From the NCBI GenBank assembly GCA_038087015.1, contig JASBNA010000005.1:1984001-2048000 (forward strand): a stretch of DNA of 64,000 nt, in the 5' to 3' direction. Below are positions 1-12,140 of the stretch, in pieces. The position numbers and the translations under genes were made by a program. The stretch is from Cerrena zonata. Lineage: Eukaryota; Basidiomycota; Agaricomycetes; Polyporales; Cerrenaceae. Below the pieces are notes generated by a model, which searched no databases, was not told the DNA's origin, and was given only the letters and a program-made list of their open reading frames with translations. Position 1 is the stretch's first letter, and each line of letters starts with the position of its first letter.

Positions 1-946
1 ATGAATGTCTTGAAGGCGAATTCGCATTGTGTGGCAAGCAAGAAATCAATGGTGAGTAAGGAGCCATGAATCATGCCCGTCCCCAACGCTGATTGTAGAG
101 CGGTAATTTGAGGCGTCATGAGAGACGGCGGATATGCAGAATACGTTAACCTGCGATCTATCTCTTTGTGTCATGTTCCGAAAGAATTGGACCCCGCAGA
201 AGCTGCCCCATTGTTGTGCGCAGGAATAACGGCCTTTAGTAAGTCACATAACCAGACTCTAATCGGCGAGAGCTTACTATTTCAACGCGACATACCCAGA
301 CTCCCTCAGGAATATGGAAACCTCGGTTGGCGATTTGGTAGCCGTTGAGGGTATTGGGTATGTAATTCTAGAATCAGTTTACGGCATGTCTAACTTCGAA
401 CTAGGGGCGTTGGTCATCTTGCCATTCAGTATGCGAAGGCGATGGGTTTCAGAACTGTAGCGATTTCGTCATCCGATGCGAAGAAGAGCTTTGCACAAGA
501 TTTAGGAGCGAGTCACTACATTAACGCTTCCGAAGGCTCTCTTGCAAAGGCACTCCAGGAACTAGGAGGGGCAAAGGTGGTCATGTGTACCGCTCCGAAC
601 GCTAAATTGATAGAAGACGCTCTCTTCGGTCTCAAAGCGAAAGGCCAGCTTCTTCTGCTTGCTTTGGACAGGGGCGCTATTACAGTTCCAGTTGGTATGT
701 ACCTATCGAATCGGTGGAGTTAGAAAAACCTATTAACCACCGACGCGCTTTCCAGTCCCCATGGTGGCTAAACGTATTTCTGTTAGAGGTTGGGCCACTG
801 GTAACCCCAAAGATAACGCAGATTGCCTGAACTTCTCGATGCAGACGGGGATCAAGTGTCTCATAGAGAAATTCCCCTTGGAAAAGGCCCAAGAGGCCTA
901 TGACCATCGGGCATCTGCAAGATTTAGGGCAGTTATTGTGCCCTAA
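1..946 (+). CDS. Zinc-dependent alcohol dehydrogenase (5' partial)
   Basis: The gene runs off the left edge. It encodes the C-terminal three quarters of a medium-chain zinc alcohol dehydrogenase, which oxidises alcohols to aldehydes with NAD(P) in the cytosol. Exons that keep frame are about 1-51, 113-238, 310-357, 405-694 and 756-946. Visible family motifs are a DGGYAEYV stretch, then PAEAAPLLCAGITAF, the Rossmann glycine motif VEGIGGVGHLAIQYA split by an intron, and a C-terminal end in ARFRAVIVP. The zinc-ligand part of the catalytic domain lies mostly outside the window, although a cysteine-containing segment is encoded by the first 51 bases. A related but broken gene converges on it from 2627. 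Family assignment is firm; the substrate is unknown. Confidence 0.85.
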
Positions 947-1335
947 GATATCATACTCTAAGCAAACTGTAGTTTTATATAAGCCAACGATAGCCCTAAC
1001 CACGCTCAGTGAATTGTAAATACGTACCTCAAGCTCACAGATTCTATATACTCTTGTCATTGGTGTCCAAGTTTGAGTCAAGCTTCAAGTTCACAGCTTG
1101 CAAAACGTATTATTCAAATTCAGATTAGGCTTACCTAATTTTCTCACGATCTTGTCAAACGACAGTTATGCTTATTTTCTCAGTTGTCGTTATCCACTAC
1201 AATGAGCCCTGGTGTCGAAGGAAATAGTACATGAAAACGAGTAAGCTCAGTACATTTCGGCTACATTCTTGAATAATGACCAAAAACTCCAAAAATAGAC
1301 TATAATACAGATCTTCTTCCATACGGCATTGCGAG
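947..1335. other. Intergenic gap between convergent ADH genes
   Basis: This stretch separates the 3' ends of two convergent alcohol dehydrogenase genes. I see no convincing coding region, RNA gene or repeat. It should hold both 3' untranslated regions. Confidence 0.5.
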
Positions 1336-2627
1336 TCAGGCTTGTGTTTGAGGAACGATAACAGCACGGAACCTAGCTTTCGTGCGATATTCATAGGCTT
1401 CAGGTGCTTGATCCAGAGTGAATACCTCATTGAGACTCTTGATGCCGAACGCCCTAGCGAATTGAATTGCCTCTTCACAAGCTTTCGCGTCGCCAGCTGG
1501 CCAACCGCGGATTGAACAACGCTTGACTGCAAGATGATCTAACATAATAACATCAGCACCATGTCCCAAGTAGTAGAATTTGGTAATTCCTCACGAAGAG
1601 CGAGTGGCGTCGGTGTGGGGAAAGAGAGCAGAAGCAACGTGCCACCAATGCACAATCCTTCCAAGAAGCTGTTCAGGACATTTCCGTCGTTCGCTGTGAC
1701 AACGACTATCTTGGCTCCTCCCATTTCAGGTCAATGCCTTGCCTATATCTTCTTTCGAAGAATCTAGGAAGGCCTCTGCTCCTAGTCGAAGTGCAAGATC
1801 CTTCTTCGATGGCGAAGTTGAGATTGCTACAGGACGTAAACCCATTTTTCGGGCGTATTGAATTGCCAAATGTCCCAGTCCGCTAAAAACAGGAGTCGGT
1901 ATGTGGTGATCTTATAACGTGTCAAATTCAGCTCACCCGATACCCTGAACAGCAACCAAATCGCCAGGTCCGTAGTCCATGTGACGTAGCGCATCTTTTA
2001 CAACTTAGGCTTCGTTTTAAGGCATATCAACGAATTATACGTACTGAAGACAGTAACACCAGCGCAAAGAAGGGGAGCAACTTCAGCGGGGTCTGTATCT
2101 GCAGGAAGATTGACCAGGACTTCTGCTCTCAAAGTTACATATTCCTGCGTATCCGCCATCTCTCGCAATTCCTATGCAGATGATAGGTCAACAAGAACAG
2201 CTCCAAAGTTTCGGAGCTACTGACCATTAGGCTGTTCGCTATGGCAATGCATAAAGTCTCCAGATCGACAAGGTGGGCAGGTAAAGCAATGTTTCCCATG
2301 CCATGCTCCCCCAACACGCTGACCAACCTTCCACTGTGTAACAGTAGGGGAAATCTGGACTATGTCACCAACGATTTCGTGTCCTGGAATGCGAGGGTAT
2401 GTTGCTCCGAAGTGCCCTTCTTCTAGGAACTCGTCGCTATTTGAATATCAATACAAGCGTCTTACAGAGAACCACCCATATGCGACTTACCTTCCACAAA
2501 CTCCGCAAGCAAGGACTTTCACGACGACTTCGCCATCCTTTGGATCCTTCCAAGGTAAAGTAATCTTTTGAAGCTTGCCGTGTCTCTCAGGGAAGGCAAA
2601 GGCCTTGAACGACTCAGGGTGGGTCAT
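1336..2627 (-). pseudogene. Frameshifted zinc alcohol dehydrogenase
   Basis: Read on the minus strand from ATG at 2627, this is a near full-length zinc alcohol dehydrogenase. The N-terminal exon (2491-2627) carries the ACGVCGR catalytic-zinc motif. The second exon has HEIVGDIV and the structural-zinc cysteines of CFTCPPCRSGDFMHC. Later come PAEVAPLLCAGVTVF, a Rossmann GLGHLAIQYA, and a C-terminus in ARFRAVIVPQ. Two breaks are visible: an extra G in the GGYA-EYV segment near 2140, and a frame change just before MGGAKIVVV near 1725 that also brings in a TGA. Unless these are sequence errors, the gene is dead. It is about as long as the family norm and is clearly a paralogue of the convergent gene at 1-946. 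Confidence 0.7.
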
Positions 2628-5600
2628 TCTGACGATAAGAGTGGGGAAGAGGGAAGACCCTTTTCTCTGATAAAGAAGAAAGCGGTATTTATACCGGGTT
2701 ACAGAGATGGAATGCAGGGAAGGGCAACCTGTGAACTCTGGAAAACCTCCGGCCCTGCAGAGATGATATCGAACATTCCCCTATACAATCCTATACAATC
2801 AAGGGATGAATGCGGGTAACAGTCCTGACAATCCCGGAGCGTTGTTTCTAGCTCCGTACAGATTTCCCTAGGCACTCAGACAGCATTCCGTGCTTGCTAT
2901 GAATCTCGTCGATAACCCGAACACTGCCCATAGTCCGACACTAAGTATACATATCTTATGAACTCGCACTCGCACTGTGTGAGTGTATACCCTTTGAGAG
3001 CTGACTACGATCAGGGCACCTGACAAACAGGAAGATCGGCCATCTTTGGCGCACCAGACCAGGGATAGATAATCAAAATGATGACAAGAGAGAAGTTGAT
3101 CTATGCCCGTAGGGAGTAACGTTCACGTTACTAATCTTAACAGACAGGTACACCGTTTTCGGGCTGCATCTCTGCTGTGCGCTATAAGAGTAGAGATATG
3201 AGGTAAGTAGTGGAGCTAAACTTACAAGAGAAAACAGAGAACAACCCTGTTCGTTCGTCCGATGATTGGTTCTTTTGCCAGTGATAGGGTAAGTTATAAT
3301 TATGGTCATGTTCAACTTATTAGAATCACACGGTCTAGTTCTGCCTCGAAGTATTCTCACACGTGTTGAGAACTTGGTTCACATTCATGATCATCACAAA
3401 GCCCCAAACTTGCCCCAAGTCTTCATGACACCTCGATATCAGTGATGCCCTTGGACAGTACGTTTGAGTTTGTAGGATTTTTTGCTCGAGCTCAGTTGCA
3501 ATGGCCTCGAGTTTGTGTAATACGATACCAACCGTCGGATCGTCACCGTGCTCGGAATTTGCCTTCCAACGTAAAAATCCCGGTGAGTTACAGTATCGCT
3601 TGAGTCACTCATGAGTGGCATGGGACATAACTAATATATTCCTCGAATATAATAACATACCTACCAATGTAGGTCGGAAGTGTCTCAAGGTCACGTAATT
3701 CTTGCTGAGTTCCCGCATACCAAGGATCGACGATCATTCGCGCCCACCATCAAACAGTGAGCGTATTTCCGGACTGACCTTCACTCGTATGAATGCTAGG
3801 GAGACATCGTGGCGCAAACAACGCTCGTCGCCCATCGATATGTATCTCAAATGACGTGACCTACTTACTGGTGGTGCGCCCCAGACGTACCTCTGATCTC
3901 TGCCAAACGACGTCGAAACGGTGTATCTCCTTTTGATGCTGCATCCATATCCATCGAGATGACTCTCAGGATCGTAGTCTTTTACCGCTTGTCCCCTCTG
4001 TATTCACGGCAATAGATCCAGAGTTTTCCGTTTTCCTCAGTCCCGAGCTCGTAAACCCTTCCACCATCCTCCCGATGTCAAACCTTATCGGTGACCAATA
4101 CCATATTCACTTTCCTTTGGTGTTTACCTGTCTCGCCAGCCTCAACCTTGCCCCGTATACATGTCACTCAACCCAATGGTAATAAGATCAGCGCGACAGT
4201 GATCAGCTTGGCGGTAGTAAGCCTTCATACCTAAGTACCCCAGCATATATGGAAACCAAGCTCCTCATGCAATTCTGTGCAACTTCGATCTTTTCCAGGT
4301 TTGCCAGAAGTCTCGCTCGGATCTCCAACCTGTAGATAATGGCAGTCCAATGAGCATCTTGTGGAGGTGCGCCGGCCCCGGCGAATACTCGAAGGCGAGG
4401 CGAGGTAACATCTGATAGTCAGGCACTCCTTGCTTCTCGCTGTCATGGTTATGACTGCGGTGGGAGCAGCATGGTGTTGGGTAAGTACATATATGTCCGA
4501 TTTGGAATTTGTACTGCAATTACCATACACGACGGAGGAAGAGGGGAAGACTCTTTTTACTCGTGCTCTGTGATGGCTCCGCATGATGCTTGTGGTTCGG
4601 ACACTTTCAGAGTTTCAACCTTTCAATCTATCATTCCGGGTGTATTGCCCACCAAGAGGTGTCTGACATGATGAATTCTAGGAAACACAAATAAGATGGT
4701 TCATAGGATGCCACTGACTGGCATCCGACATGAGAATTGTACCCGCCGTATATGCTCTCGTTCTAATCATGTCAAGTTTGTCAACTGGTACCTGGACATG
4801 ACCAACTAAATATGCCAATACCCTGCATGACGACCTTCTCCGCATTTTAGTGCTCGGTAGCAGAGCCTCCGGCAACTCCAAAACTCTATTCAGGATATTT
4901 TCACCAACCTTCTGACTTAGACGTACAGATGATCCAATGCTTCACGGCCTTTTCTGTCCTACTCCAGCAAGCGAATACAGGTCCCGATACTACTGTATGA
5001 ATAGACCCGACGGAGTCTAGGATCTACTTCACTGTATTGTTCGAACGCGATAGCGCCCCAATGTTGTTGTGCATCATGGTTCAAACGTTGAGATGTCAAC
5101 GCTTAGAATTGTCGGGTGGCCAACTGCAAGGATCGATGTGAAAAGATCGATAGGTGTGCAATCGAATGAGGTAAAGCGTACTTTTTTTATAACCCGAATT
5201 TATATTTTTATTCCCCACCAATCAGCGGCGGTGGGGCGCCAAGGTTTCATGTTATTGGTGAACACACCGTGGTAACATTAAGTTGACTGGAAGAAGACTT
5301 GGTCGAGAGTTCTTTGAGTCTATGAGAATTCAGCACGAGAAATGAAGTCGACCATACGAATAGAAGCGCTTCGATGCGCGTTTCACAAGCCTTCCGAACA
5401 CTTCTACGGAGGAAGGGAGAAGGTCAAAGGGACCAGCAGCACACAGCAACTGCCATGTAAAACGCCTTCGGTAAACGGAGTTAATTCCTCTAACCGGTAG
5501 GTTTTTACTGGGAGGGTAGACGTCGGCAGTGATGCTATTGGTCTCGACTCCAGCGAATGGCCGAGATCTATTTTACAAACCGGGCAGACCATAAGGAGAT

Positions 5601-6868
5601 GGGAAAGAAAGTGACCACTAACACGCTGGGCTCTCTGGAATGACCAACGAAGTGGAGTCGACGAACAAGAGTCTCAGTCGTGATTGGACAAGACCCAAGC
5701 ACTGGAAGAAACCGACACCAGTCTGGGTTTGGTCCAGTTGAAAGAGTCTAGAAACGGAAGGGATCAAGAATGAATGAAAGCCTGCACTTACAAGTTGACA
5801 CCTTGATGTGGTAGGTCTTCGTCATTTCAAACGGAACGTCACGAAGCTTTATCCTATGCCAACATTACAGCTGGACGTGCTTGAAAGTTGGGATGAGCGA
5901 CTCGATTTTGGGGTTCCGATAGCTCGATTCCTGAATAGCTTGGTAGAGGTACAGAGGTCACTTTCAGTGGAGCCCGCCCGCTATGGCCGTGGTGTGATAC
6001 GGATGTAATCAGCGTCGTGGGTCTAAATCCTTAATTAAAAATTTCACCATCGGGAACAGATCATGAGAAATCGCAATGCTACATCGGTATAAACACTACA
6101 CCATGAGTAAAATGCCGTCCGGGTGGACAAGGATCATGTCAGGTGAAAGATATTGCGGTTTGGGAATTCCGAGAGATGGATTGCCGCCATTGACGGGACA
6201 CAGAAGCTTTTGGAACAAAGAGAGTAGGTTACCAGGTATGGTCCGCATTGAAGCCGCCAAGTTCTCACTGGAGTTAGAAGATCACCATCGAGCACTCGGA
6301 GTGTCCTAGGCATGGCGAGACTTGGGTGAGATGAAAGGTCTACGTATTTCACGTTGGCCCCATGCAAACGTTGACGTAGTAGGTGCTACGTAGAGTGAGT
6401 CGCCGAACCCTAGTTGACGCTCAGACCAAACAAGGTTTTCAACTACTACACCAGCCTGATCGTACCCAAATGCGACTTACCGATGGACCCGTAAAAATTT
6501 GCTCCGAAAGACACCCTCGCTTTCGGGATACTTGCAGAGTGCGGCACGAAAAGAAAATTACCTACGTGCGATGCATTTCTGCGGAAATCTTTGGCTACTG
6601 TGACACCTTTTGGCGAAAGTAACCTAATGCCGACCTAGACGCGAACTTACACATCTCTGTGATGTCTGTCGAAAGCCCCGATTCGCCATATGGTAGTGGT
6701 TCTGATTGGCCATAGCGAGTATGACTGGTGAGAACCCCCGTATCGATTTTCGGAAGGGAAAATGTCACTGTGTAGTTCTTTAGTCTATTTCCTTCGCCGG
6801 AAATGAACGTGGCTTAGCCCAGGGATGCCAACCGTCAAGATTTGGAGATCTAAACTTGGCTGGAGAGG
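2628..6868. other. About 4.2 kb without recognisable genes
   Basis: Every open frame here is short, and none shows a recognisable motif, a signal peptide followed by spliceable exons, or consistent codon use. I found no tRNA, terminal repeat or tandem array. It may hold old decayed sequence; I cannot assign any of it. Confidence 0.4.
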
Positions 6869-6875
6869 TATAAAA
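6869..6875 (+). promoter_or_regulatory. TATA box of the hydrophobin gene
   Basis: A perfect TATAAAA lies 120 bases upstream of the hydrophobin start codon, in a short pyrimidine-rich leader context. The position fits a core promoter with an untranslated leader of about 90 bases. Confidence 0.65.
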
Positions 6876-6994
6876 GCCCTGCTGCTCTTACTTGAGGTTC
6901 CTCAGTTCGAACAGCTTCCATAGTCCTTTGAACTACTTACTTCTCTGCGAACGTTTTTCACTCTTGCAACATCCAATTTTTTTGCACAGTCAAT

Positions 6995-7508
6995 ATGCTC
7001 GCTCGCGTTTACACCACCGTCCTCTCTGTCCTCTTCTTTGCTCTCCTTGCGGTCGCCACCCCGGCTCCCTGGGGTGCTCCTCCTCCGACTACCACCACCA
7101 TCACGGTGACCGCACCTGGCTCTGCGCCAACCTCTGTTAGTCAGTGCAACACTGGACCCATTCAGTGCTGCAACTCGGTCCAAACTGTCAGTACTCTTTA
7201 ATTCTCTTTGTCGGCAGGAGACAATGTCTAACAATATTTCAGGCCAGCTCTAGTAGTGCCAACTTCCTTCTTGGTTTACTTGGCATCGTTGTTTCTGATG
7301 TCACGGCCCTCGTCGGGTTGACTTGCTCCCCCATCTCCGTCATCGGTGTCGGCGGAAGCGGGTGCAGTGCCCACCCTGTGTGCTGCGAAAACAACTCATT
7401 CGTAAGTACTTCAACTTCAAGCTTGGTTGGCTAGAGAGAATCTGAATCTGACTTGTTAATTCTTAGGGTGGTTTAATCTCCATCGGCTGTATTCCTATCA
7501 GCCTTTAG
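6995..7508 (+). CDS. Class I hydrophobin
   Basis: This gene encodes a small secreted surface-active protein that self-assembles into a water-repellent layer on aerial hyphae and fruit bodies. Three exons (6995-7186, 7243-7401, 7467-7508) join in phase 0 to give 130 residues. An N-terminal hydrophobic signal peptide ends near [10 protein letters not shown], followed by a short Thr/Pro-rich spacer. The eight-cysteine pattern is complete: C-x6-CC, then about 32 residues, C-x12-C-x5-CC-x12-C and a 4-residue tail. The spacing between Cys3 and Cys4 and the loose pattern mark class I rather than class II. The start codon is the first ATG after the TATA box. Assignment is firm. Confidence 0.95.
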
Positions 7509-7758
7509 TTGAGCAAGGAGAGGATATTTGTTGAGAGCCGGGACAGTCTGTTGGTCATGATGTTGTTGTTTGAGATGGATGTTGGGAACTACTACTAGAT
7601 AAGACACAAGTTTTTGGTAGATAGGGATGCCCTTAGGTTCCAATTTATTGTGTTGACCTGATTTGCTTCAATTGACTGCGCAATAACATAAGGATTAATG
7701 AGGCTAAGGTAAAATATTTGAATTAAAAACTTCCACCGATATTCTGTGTTTGGTCACG

Positions 7759-7837
7759 AGGTGCTACCAGGGTTCGAACCTGGGTTCCGGGAAAGTGAAG
7801 TCAAAATCCCGAGTGATAACCACTACACTATAGCACC
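7759..7837 (-). tRNA. tRNA-Gln (TTG anticodon), possible short intron
   Basis: On the minus strand the sequence folds as a cloverleaf. The acceptor arms GGTGCTA and TAGCACC pair; the D arm has the TAGTGTAGTGGTTATCACT form typical of eukaryotic tRNA-Gln; the T arm holds GGTTCGAACCC. The anticodon loop TTTTGAC gives anticodon TTG. The stem CGGGA/TCCCG encloses 14 bases instead of 7, so about 7 bases just 3' of the loop look like a minimal intron or an extended loop. The genomic 3' end lacks CCA, as expected. Confidence 0.85.
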
Positions 7838-8388
7838 ATGCTATTGTGAGTGCCTTTATGCCTACACAAAGTTACTGGTGTATCATTACAATTCAACTCT
7901 TAAAATTCCTTGTCATGCACGATTTTCCCTCCTGTCACTATGGTCGAAGGATAATAAGTACTATATATATTCGGATTCACCGTCAATTGTACTGTGTTAA
8001 GAATGCGACTGCCTATCTCAGGCTATCTGGAAATTCCGCTGCGACAAATACAACTTCATATACGAGAGATATCGGCTTGGAACACAACTATGATATCACA
8101 ATCGCTGGTACGGAAATTACCACCATTCGGTACTTGGATTAGAACGATGGATTTCGGTTTGCGCGATGAATTCTGTCGAAGAAAAGCGAATAGGTTGGTT
8201 TTCGGACGAATGAACGAAGACCTAAAGTGCATACAACCGTCGCAACGATCACATAGTTCGCGCAAACTAAGAGGGTCGCATGAAGGGAAGTTGTTGAACA
8301 TTTCTCGCATGTCAACAGCAGAGTTGTATAAATACACCTAATCTGAAAGCATCTTCAACGTACCAGACATTTGCCAGTCCAAGTAACA
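7838..8388. other. Gap between tRNA and secreted-protein gene
   Basis: No gene is supported here. It contains the promoter of the following cysteine-rich protein gene; the segment GTTGTATAAATACACC near 8323 holds a TATA-like element about 60 bases before its ATG. Confidence 0.45.
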
Positions 8389-9507
8389 ATGGACAAACTT
8401 TCCAAGTTCTTCATCGTCCTCGCTATCTTCTCGACGACTGCGGTTGCGATCTGCCCAAGCGGATGGTGGCCGGGACGGTAAGTGTAATCAACATGCATCA
8501 AAAATGCTTGCTTGTTTAGATTTGAACCTTTCTCTTAGTTTGATGAATCAGATCCTCGGATATGGGATTGACTATGAAGACGTCCAAAACAGCGTTGACT
8601 TCTTCGAGAGTAACGTTCCGGGCTCCTGCGAGAGCGCGAAGCAACCCAATGGGTCCTACAACTGCGCTAGCTGTCGTAAGCTGTCCTAATCCGGTTCCTG
8701 CAATAACATTTTGGATAACACAAGTTAACTGCACCATAGTTACATTGAAGGATAGAACTGACAAATTTTGTGTTTTCGACACTACCAAGATGCAATGTGT
8801 CGACAGACCTTCTACGATAACGACGGATATTGTGACAAGCAATAACGCAGAAAGATGTCCCACCTTGCAGCAGATCAGTAACGTAGGATCTCCCTATCAC
8901 TCGAGCAGGAAGTCATACTGAATCGCTTTTCGGTCATAGCTCAAGCCTACACAAGTCGAAATCAATACCGCTCGTACCGAGTGGGGTCAGATCAAAGGCC
9001 ATGTCTTGAACGGCGAGACCGGAGACCCCACCTCGGGAAGACATCTTTTCTCAAGCTGGCAAGCTGCCCACAGAGGAGAGCAAGGTATCTGTCAACGCAA
9101 AACCAATCTCTGTTCTTTCCTGGTGAGTTCGGCGGGAGTCGCAATGAAAATAAGCTGTAGTGAACCTGATTATCATTTTGCAGCGTACAACAAAGGTCCA
9201 CAAGACTGTATGGGATGACCGTGCTAGGAGTGCGGACTTTCCAGGCAGGTATTCCACAGACCAAGTAGCAGACATCTGCATTGGGGCGATCATCTTGCAC
9301 GGTAGGAATAAGGGAAGCAACCCCTTCTCGGTGTCGATGCAAACCGCGTCAAATGGACCAACAAATGGTAAATCCATTTGTATCACGCATCGCACTGGAG
9401 CATCATGCTTCCCGGACGGAATTCATCCCACTTTGAATCAGCTGGGTACCCCTTGCGCGAGTACCGGGGACGCGGTGACGACCGATACATATAACGTCAC
9501 TTTGTGA
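8389..9507 (+). CDS. Secreted cysteine-rich protein, unknown function (copy 1)
   Basis: Five exons (8389-8477, 8539-8675, 8740-8882, 8940-9122, 9184-9507) encode 291 residues. The N-terminus MDKLSKFFIVLAIFSTTAVA is a typical signal peptide, followed by CPSGWWPGR. The mature protein has many cysteines spread over its length, so it is probably a disulphide-stabilised extracellular protein. Recognisable family blocks are SGRHLFSSWQ, NLCSFL, VADICIGAI and a cysteine-bearing C-terminal part. I do not recognise the family. The same exon number, and identical sizes for exons 3 and 4 (143 and 183 bases), recur in the paralogue at 30454-31536. A 5'-truncated copy lies at 12146-12970. A secreted effector or enzyme is possible; nothing in the sequence decides it. 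Confidence 0.8.
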
Positions 9508-10067
9508 AGAGATGGGTCTGTGGGGATGGTGGGAGGAAGTCAATCGAGCGGTCTGTGTGAAATCTAGATGGTCAATTGAGGATGAATATCCGAGTCTCCA
9601 ATGAGATATGCCTGTTGTGTATTGTGTCGTTTACTTGTCTTGATGATACGATTGCATCCATCTTAAAAGTGCGTCAACTAGTGATTATAATCTTGAAGTT
9701 AGATAAGCAATAGCAAATAAGCATTAGGGACGAAACAACTCGTACGAGAACGTGGAGTCAAGTAGGTCCAGGTATTTGAATTCAACGTCAGCGAGCTCGT
9801 CCGATTCGATCGCCGGCTTGTCAGAGACGATTATGAACGGGAGCGGGAAGTACGGAAACAAGATCTAGATCTTTTGCCAAGTGTACAATGTGCGTGGATG
9901 CGGTACCAAGCAGTGTAACCAGCCTGGCACCAGTTTGAGCGTTGAAGGAACTGCCCTGAGACATATCTATCGAACAACACTCGGGTAAGTATGAGTCATA
10001 TTTAACAAAATCGCCTGTCCGCGTGGAGCGGATAGGAACTCACGGCCAAAGATTATTGGTCCAGATC
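8677..10067 (+). repeat. Direct repeat, copy 1
   Basis: About 1.39 kb starting in intron 2 of the cysteine-rich gene and ending at GGTCCAGATC is repeated in the same orientation at about 12141-13557. The two copies differ by scattered substitutions and a net 25-base length change. The repeat therefore contains the 3' half of the gene plus about 560 bases of downstream flank. Its origin is a segmental duplication; I see no terminal repeats or target duplications at its edges. Confidence 0.85.
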
Positions 10068-10992
10068 GAATAGAATTGGATTTGGTGGAACACTTACGGA
10101 AACAAGCTTGCAGACTTCCTGGATACGATCTCGACTGAGTATCGCTCAAAACCACGGAAACTACAAGGTGACAGTCCGCCGGATGAAAACCTAGCAAGCT
10201 CCAATGGCCAGAAAGCGGGAGGACCAGAGTCTTCACTATCACAAACCAAGAGCCATACCTTTTCCATGGTGTACCCTGGACCACCAGTCGTTAGCCCACT
10301 GATCGGCACATACGAAAACATACATTTCATATTTGAAAGCGGTACCGATCATTGCACATTAGGGAAGACGAGTACAATTCCCCTTGTACCCTGCCCTACT
10401 CCATCAGCAATACAATCAGAGGGTCACAAGCCTCGACCATTACTTCGCCTACAAAAGCGGGGATAAATACTCACAGATGATCTGGACCCGTTTATTCTTC
10501 CTCCACGAAATTTCACCAACCAAGTGCAAGGTCAAGAACTCGACCGGTGAAGCTGGTGGAAGGTTCAGGGGAGTGAAGCGGCCCTCAGTGGTAGAGGACT
10601 ATGTAGTTCAGAAGCAAAAGAGGCAATAATAAATACCTTATGAGTGCATATGCATCTTACTCCGGCAATAAGAGGCATCAGATGTGGAAGTACAATACAG
10701 ACAATATAGGCGTACAACAAGAACTGTGTTTCGAACAACACACATACATGCTATTTCACCAAGTCCGAATTCTCACGCTGGGCGCTTCCGTGCCATGGCT
10801 GAAACGAGGTCTAGTTGGCCTAGTCTGTTCGCAAGCTCACGTCCCGCCTGCCTTTTTGAGCTTGCGTTCGTGACCGGCCCCGCGAGTCTAAACTTAACGC
10901 ACTCTTCCCTACTCTTCCCCGAATTGCAATTGCATCGGAGTCTTTGCATCCGTTGAGCTACTCAACTACCAAAGACGATTGGCTCAGGAGCT
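10068..10992. other. Unique segment between repeat copy 1 and kinase-like gene
   Basis: A plus-strand frame is open from about 10090 to 10466, but it has no recognisable domain and no clear start. The rest shows nothing. It could be a decayed gene fragment; I cannot name it. Confidence 0.35.
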
Positions 10993-11138
10993 ATGGCCTT
11001 GAAATACAATGATACACAAACGGTCAGTGAGTGTGTATGCATCTAGAACCTGCGAAATGTTCTGACTCTGCCTACTAGTTCGCCCTCATGGCACTACTCC
11101 TCGGTCAGTGGCAGACAGTCGAGGGGAAGATATAGGCT

Positions 11139-12125
11139 TTGAGGTACGATAATCTCCTCCCTTTACCTCGAATAGAAGGTCAACTAAATGACCGACAGTC
11201 CTCGGTGGAGACTGTATCTCCCGCCACACCATTTGACGAAGCATTGCTCAACAGCTACTCGGACGACGAGCTTGTCAAATACATTCAACAATCCCCCTAC
11301 CTCGTTACTACTCGTCAAGAACCTGTCATAGTTCTTTCTCCCAATCTCATTGTAAAACAAGTGGGGCAAGATTGGGACCAAGATGCTCTTGACGAAGTTC
11401 TTGCGATCGAACGCGCGCGCGCGGTTGGTGTTAGGGCTCCGGCAGTGCATCGTCTAGTTCCCATCGATGATATTGATGACAGGGGCGCCCATTATATGGT
11501 TATGGAACGTGTCCACGGTTTCACATTAGAACAGTTGTGGCGCAACCTTGGTTGGTTGGGCACCTTCCGTGCCGCGTGGCAATTGAGATCATATCTACGA
11601 CGCCTCCGAACTGTCACCTCCCAAACAACGGGAGGGTTAAAATCTGGACGCACCCGCTCACAATGGCTCCAAGATCTACATGGCGCCGTTCTTCACGCCT
11701 CCCCCGCTGAATTTATCGGTTATATCAATTGGTGGCTCACGGACTGTCGTCCGATGTACTGCAAGCCACGACCTGAGCTCGTTTTAGAGCCGGAACACGA
11801 ACACGTCCTTGTTCACCAGGACCTTGCACCTCGCAACATGATATTGGACTCTGGTGGGAGGCTGTGGCTTGTTGACTGGGGAAACTCGGGCTTTTATCCA
11901 GCATATATAGAATATTTCGGGCTGCAGGCGCGAACGGGGGCAATGCCATGGCTTACCGAGCACACATGGACGGCCTGGTGGGGTCGTTTGCGATGGTCAT
12001 TCTTTCGTTGGATTGTCGCGGGTTTCTCTTATCAGTATCATCGTCCATGGCGCGCCTTTGGCGTAGTAGGAACACGAACACAGAGGTTTAGAATGGATAA
12101 GACACCATACTCACAGCCGTCTTGA
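11139..12125 (+). CDS. APH/choline-kinase-like phosphotransferase domain protein
   Basis: The uninterrupted frame encodes a protein of the aminoglycoside-phosphotransferase fold, a kinase-like family that in fungi phosphorylates unknown small molecules. The ATP-side segment has IVKQ as the probable nucleotide-binding lysine. It is followed by the hinge-like YMVMERVHG, the catalytic loop HQDLAPRNMILD (the HxDxxxxN brace) and the metal-binding VDWG (equivalent of DFG). Length (about 330 residues) fits the family. The start is not settled: the frame has no early ATG, and an upstream exon beginning MALKYNDT at 10993 is plausible, but I could not join it in frame without a second unsupported splice. 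The gene is sandwiched between two copies of a 1.4-kb direct repeat. Confidence 0.8.
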   Translation: MRYDNLLPLPRIEGQLNDRQSSVETVSPATPFDEALLNSYSDDELVKYIQQSPYLVTTRQEPVIVLSPNLIVKQVGQDWDQDALDEVLAIERARAVGVRAPAVHRLVPIDDIDDRGAHYMVMERVHGFTLEQLWRNLGWLGTFRAAWQLRSYLRRLRTVTSQTTGGLKSGRTRSQWLQDLHGAVLHASPAEFIGYINWWLTDCRPMYCKPRPELVLEPEHEHVLVHQDLAPRNMILDSGGRLWLVDWGNSGFYPAYIEYFGLQARTGAMPWLTEHTWTAWWGRLRWSFFRWIVAGFSYQYHRPWRAFGVVGTRTQRFRMDKTPYSQPS

Positions 12126-12140
12126 TTATATCGCTATCTG

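Noticed and set aside
10094..10466. A longer open stretch on the plus strand after repeat copy 1
   Set aside because: There is no start, splice pattern or recognisable domain, so I only note it as a possible fragment.
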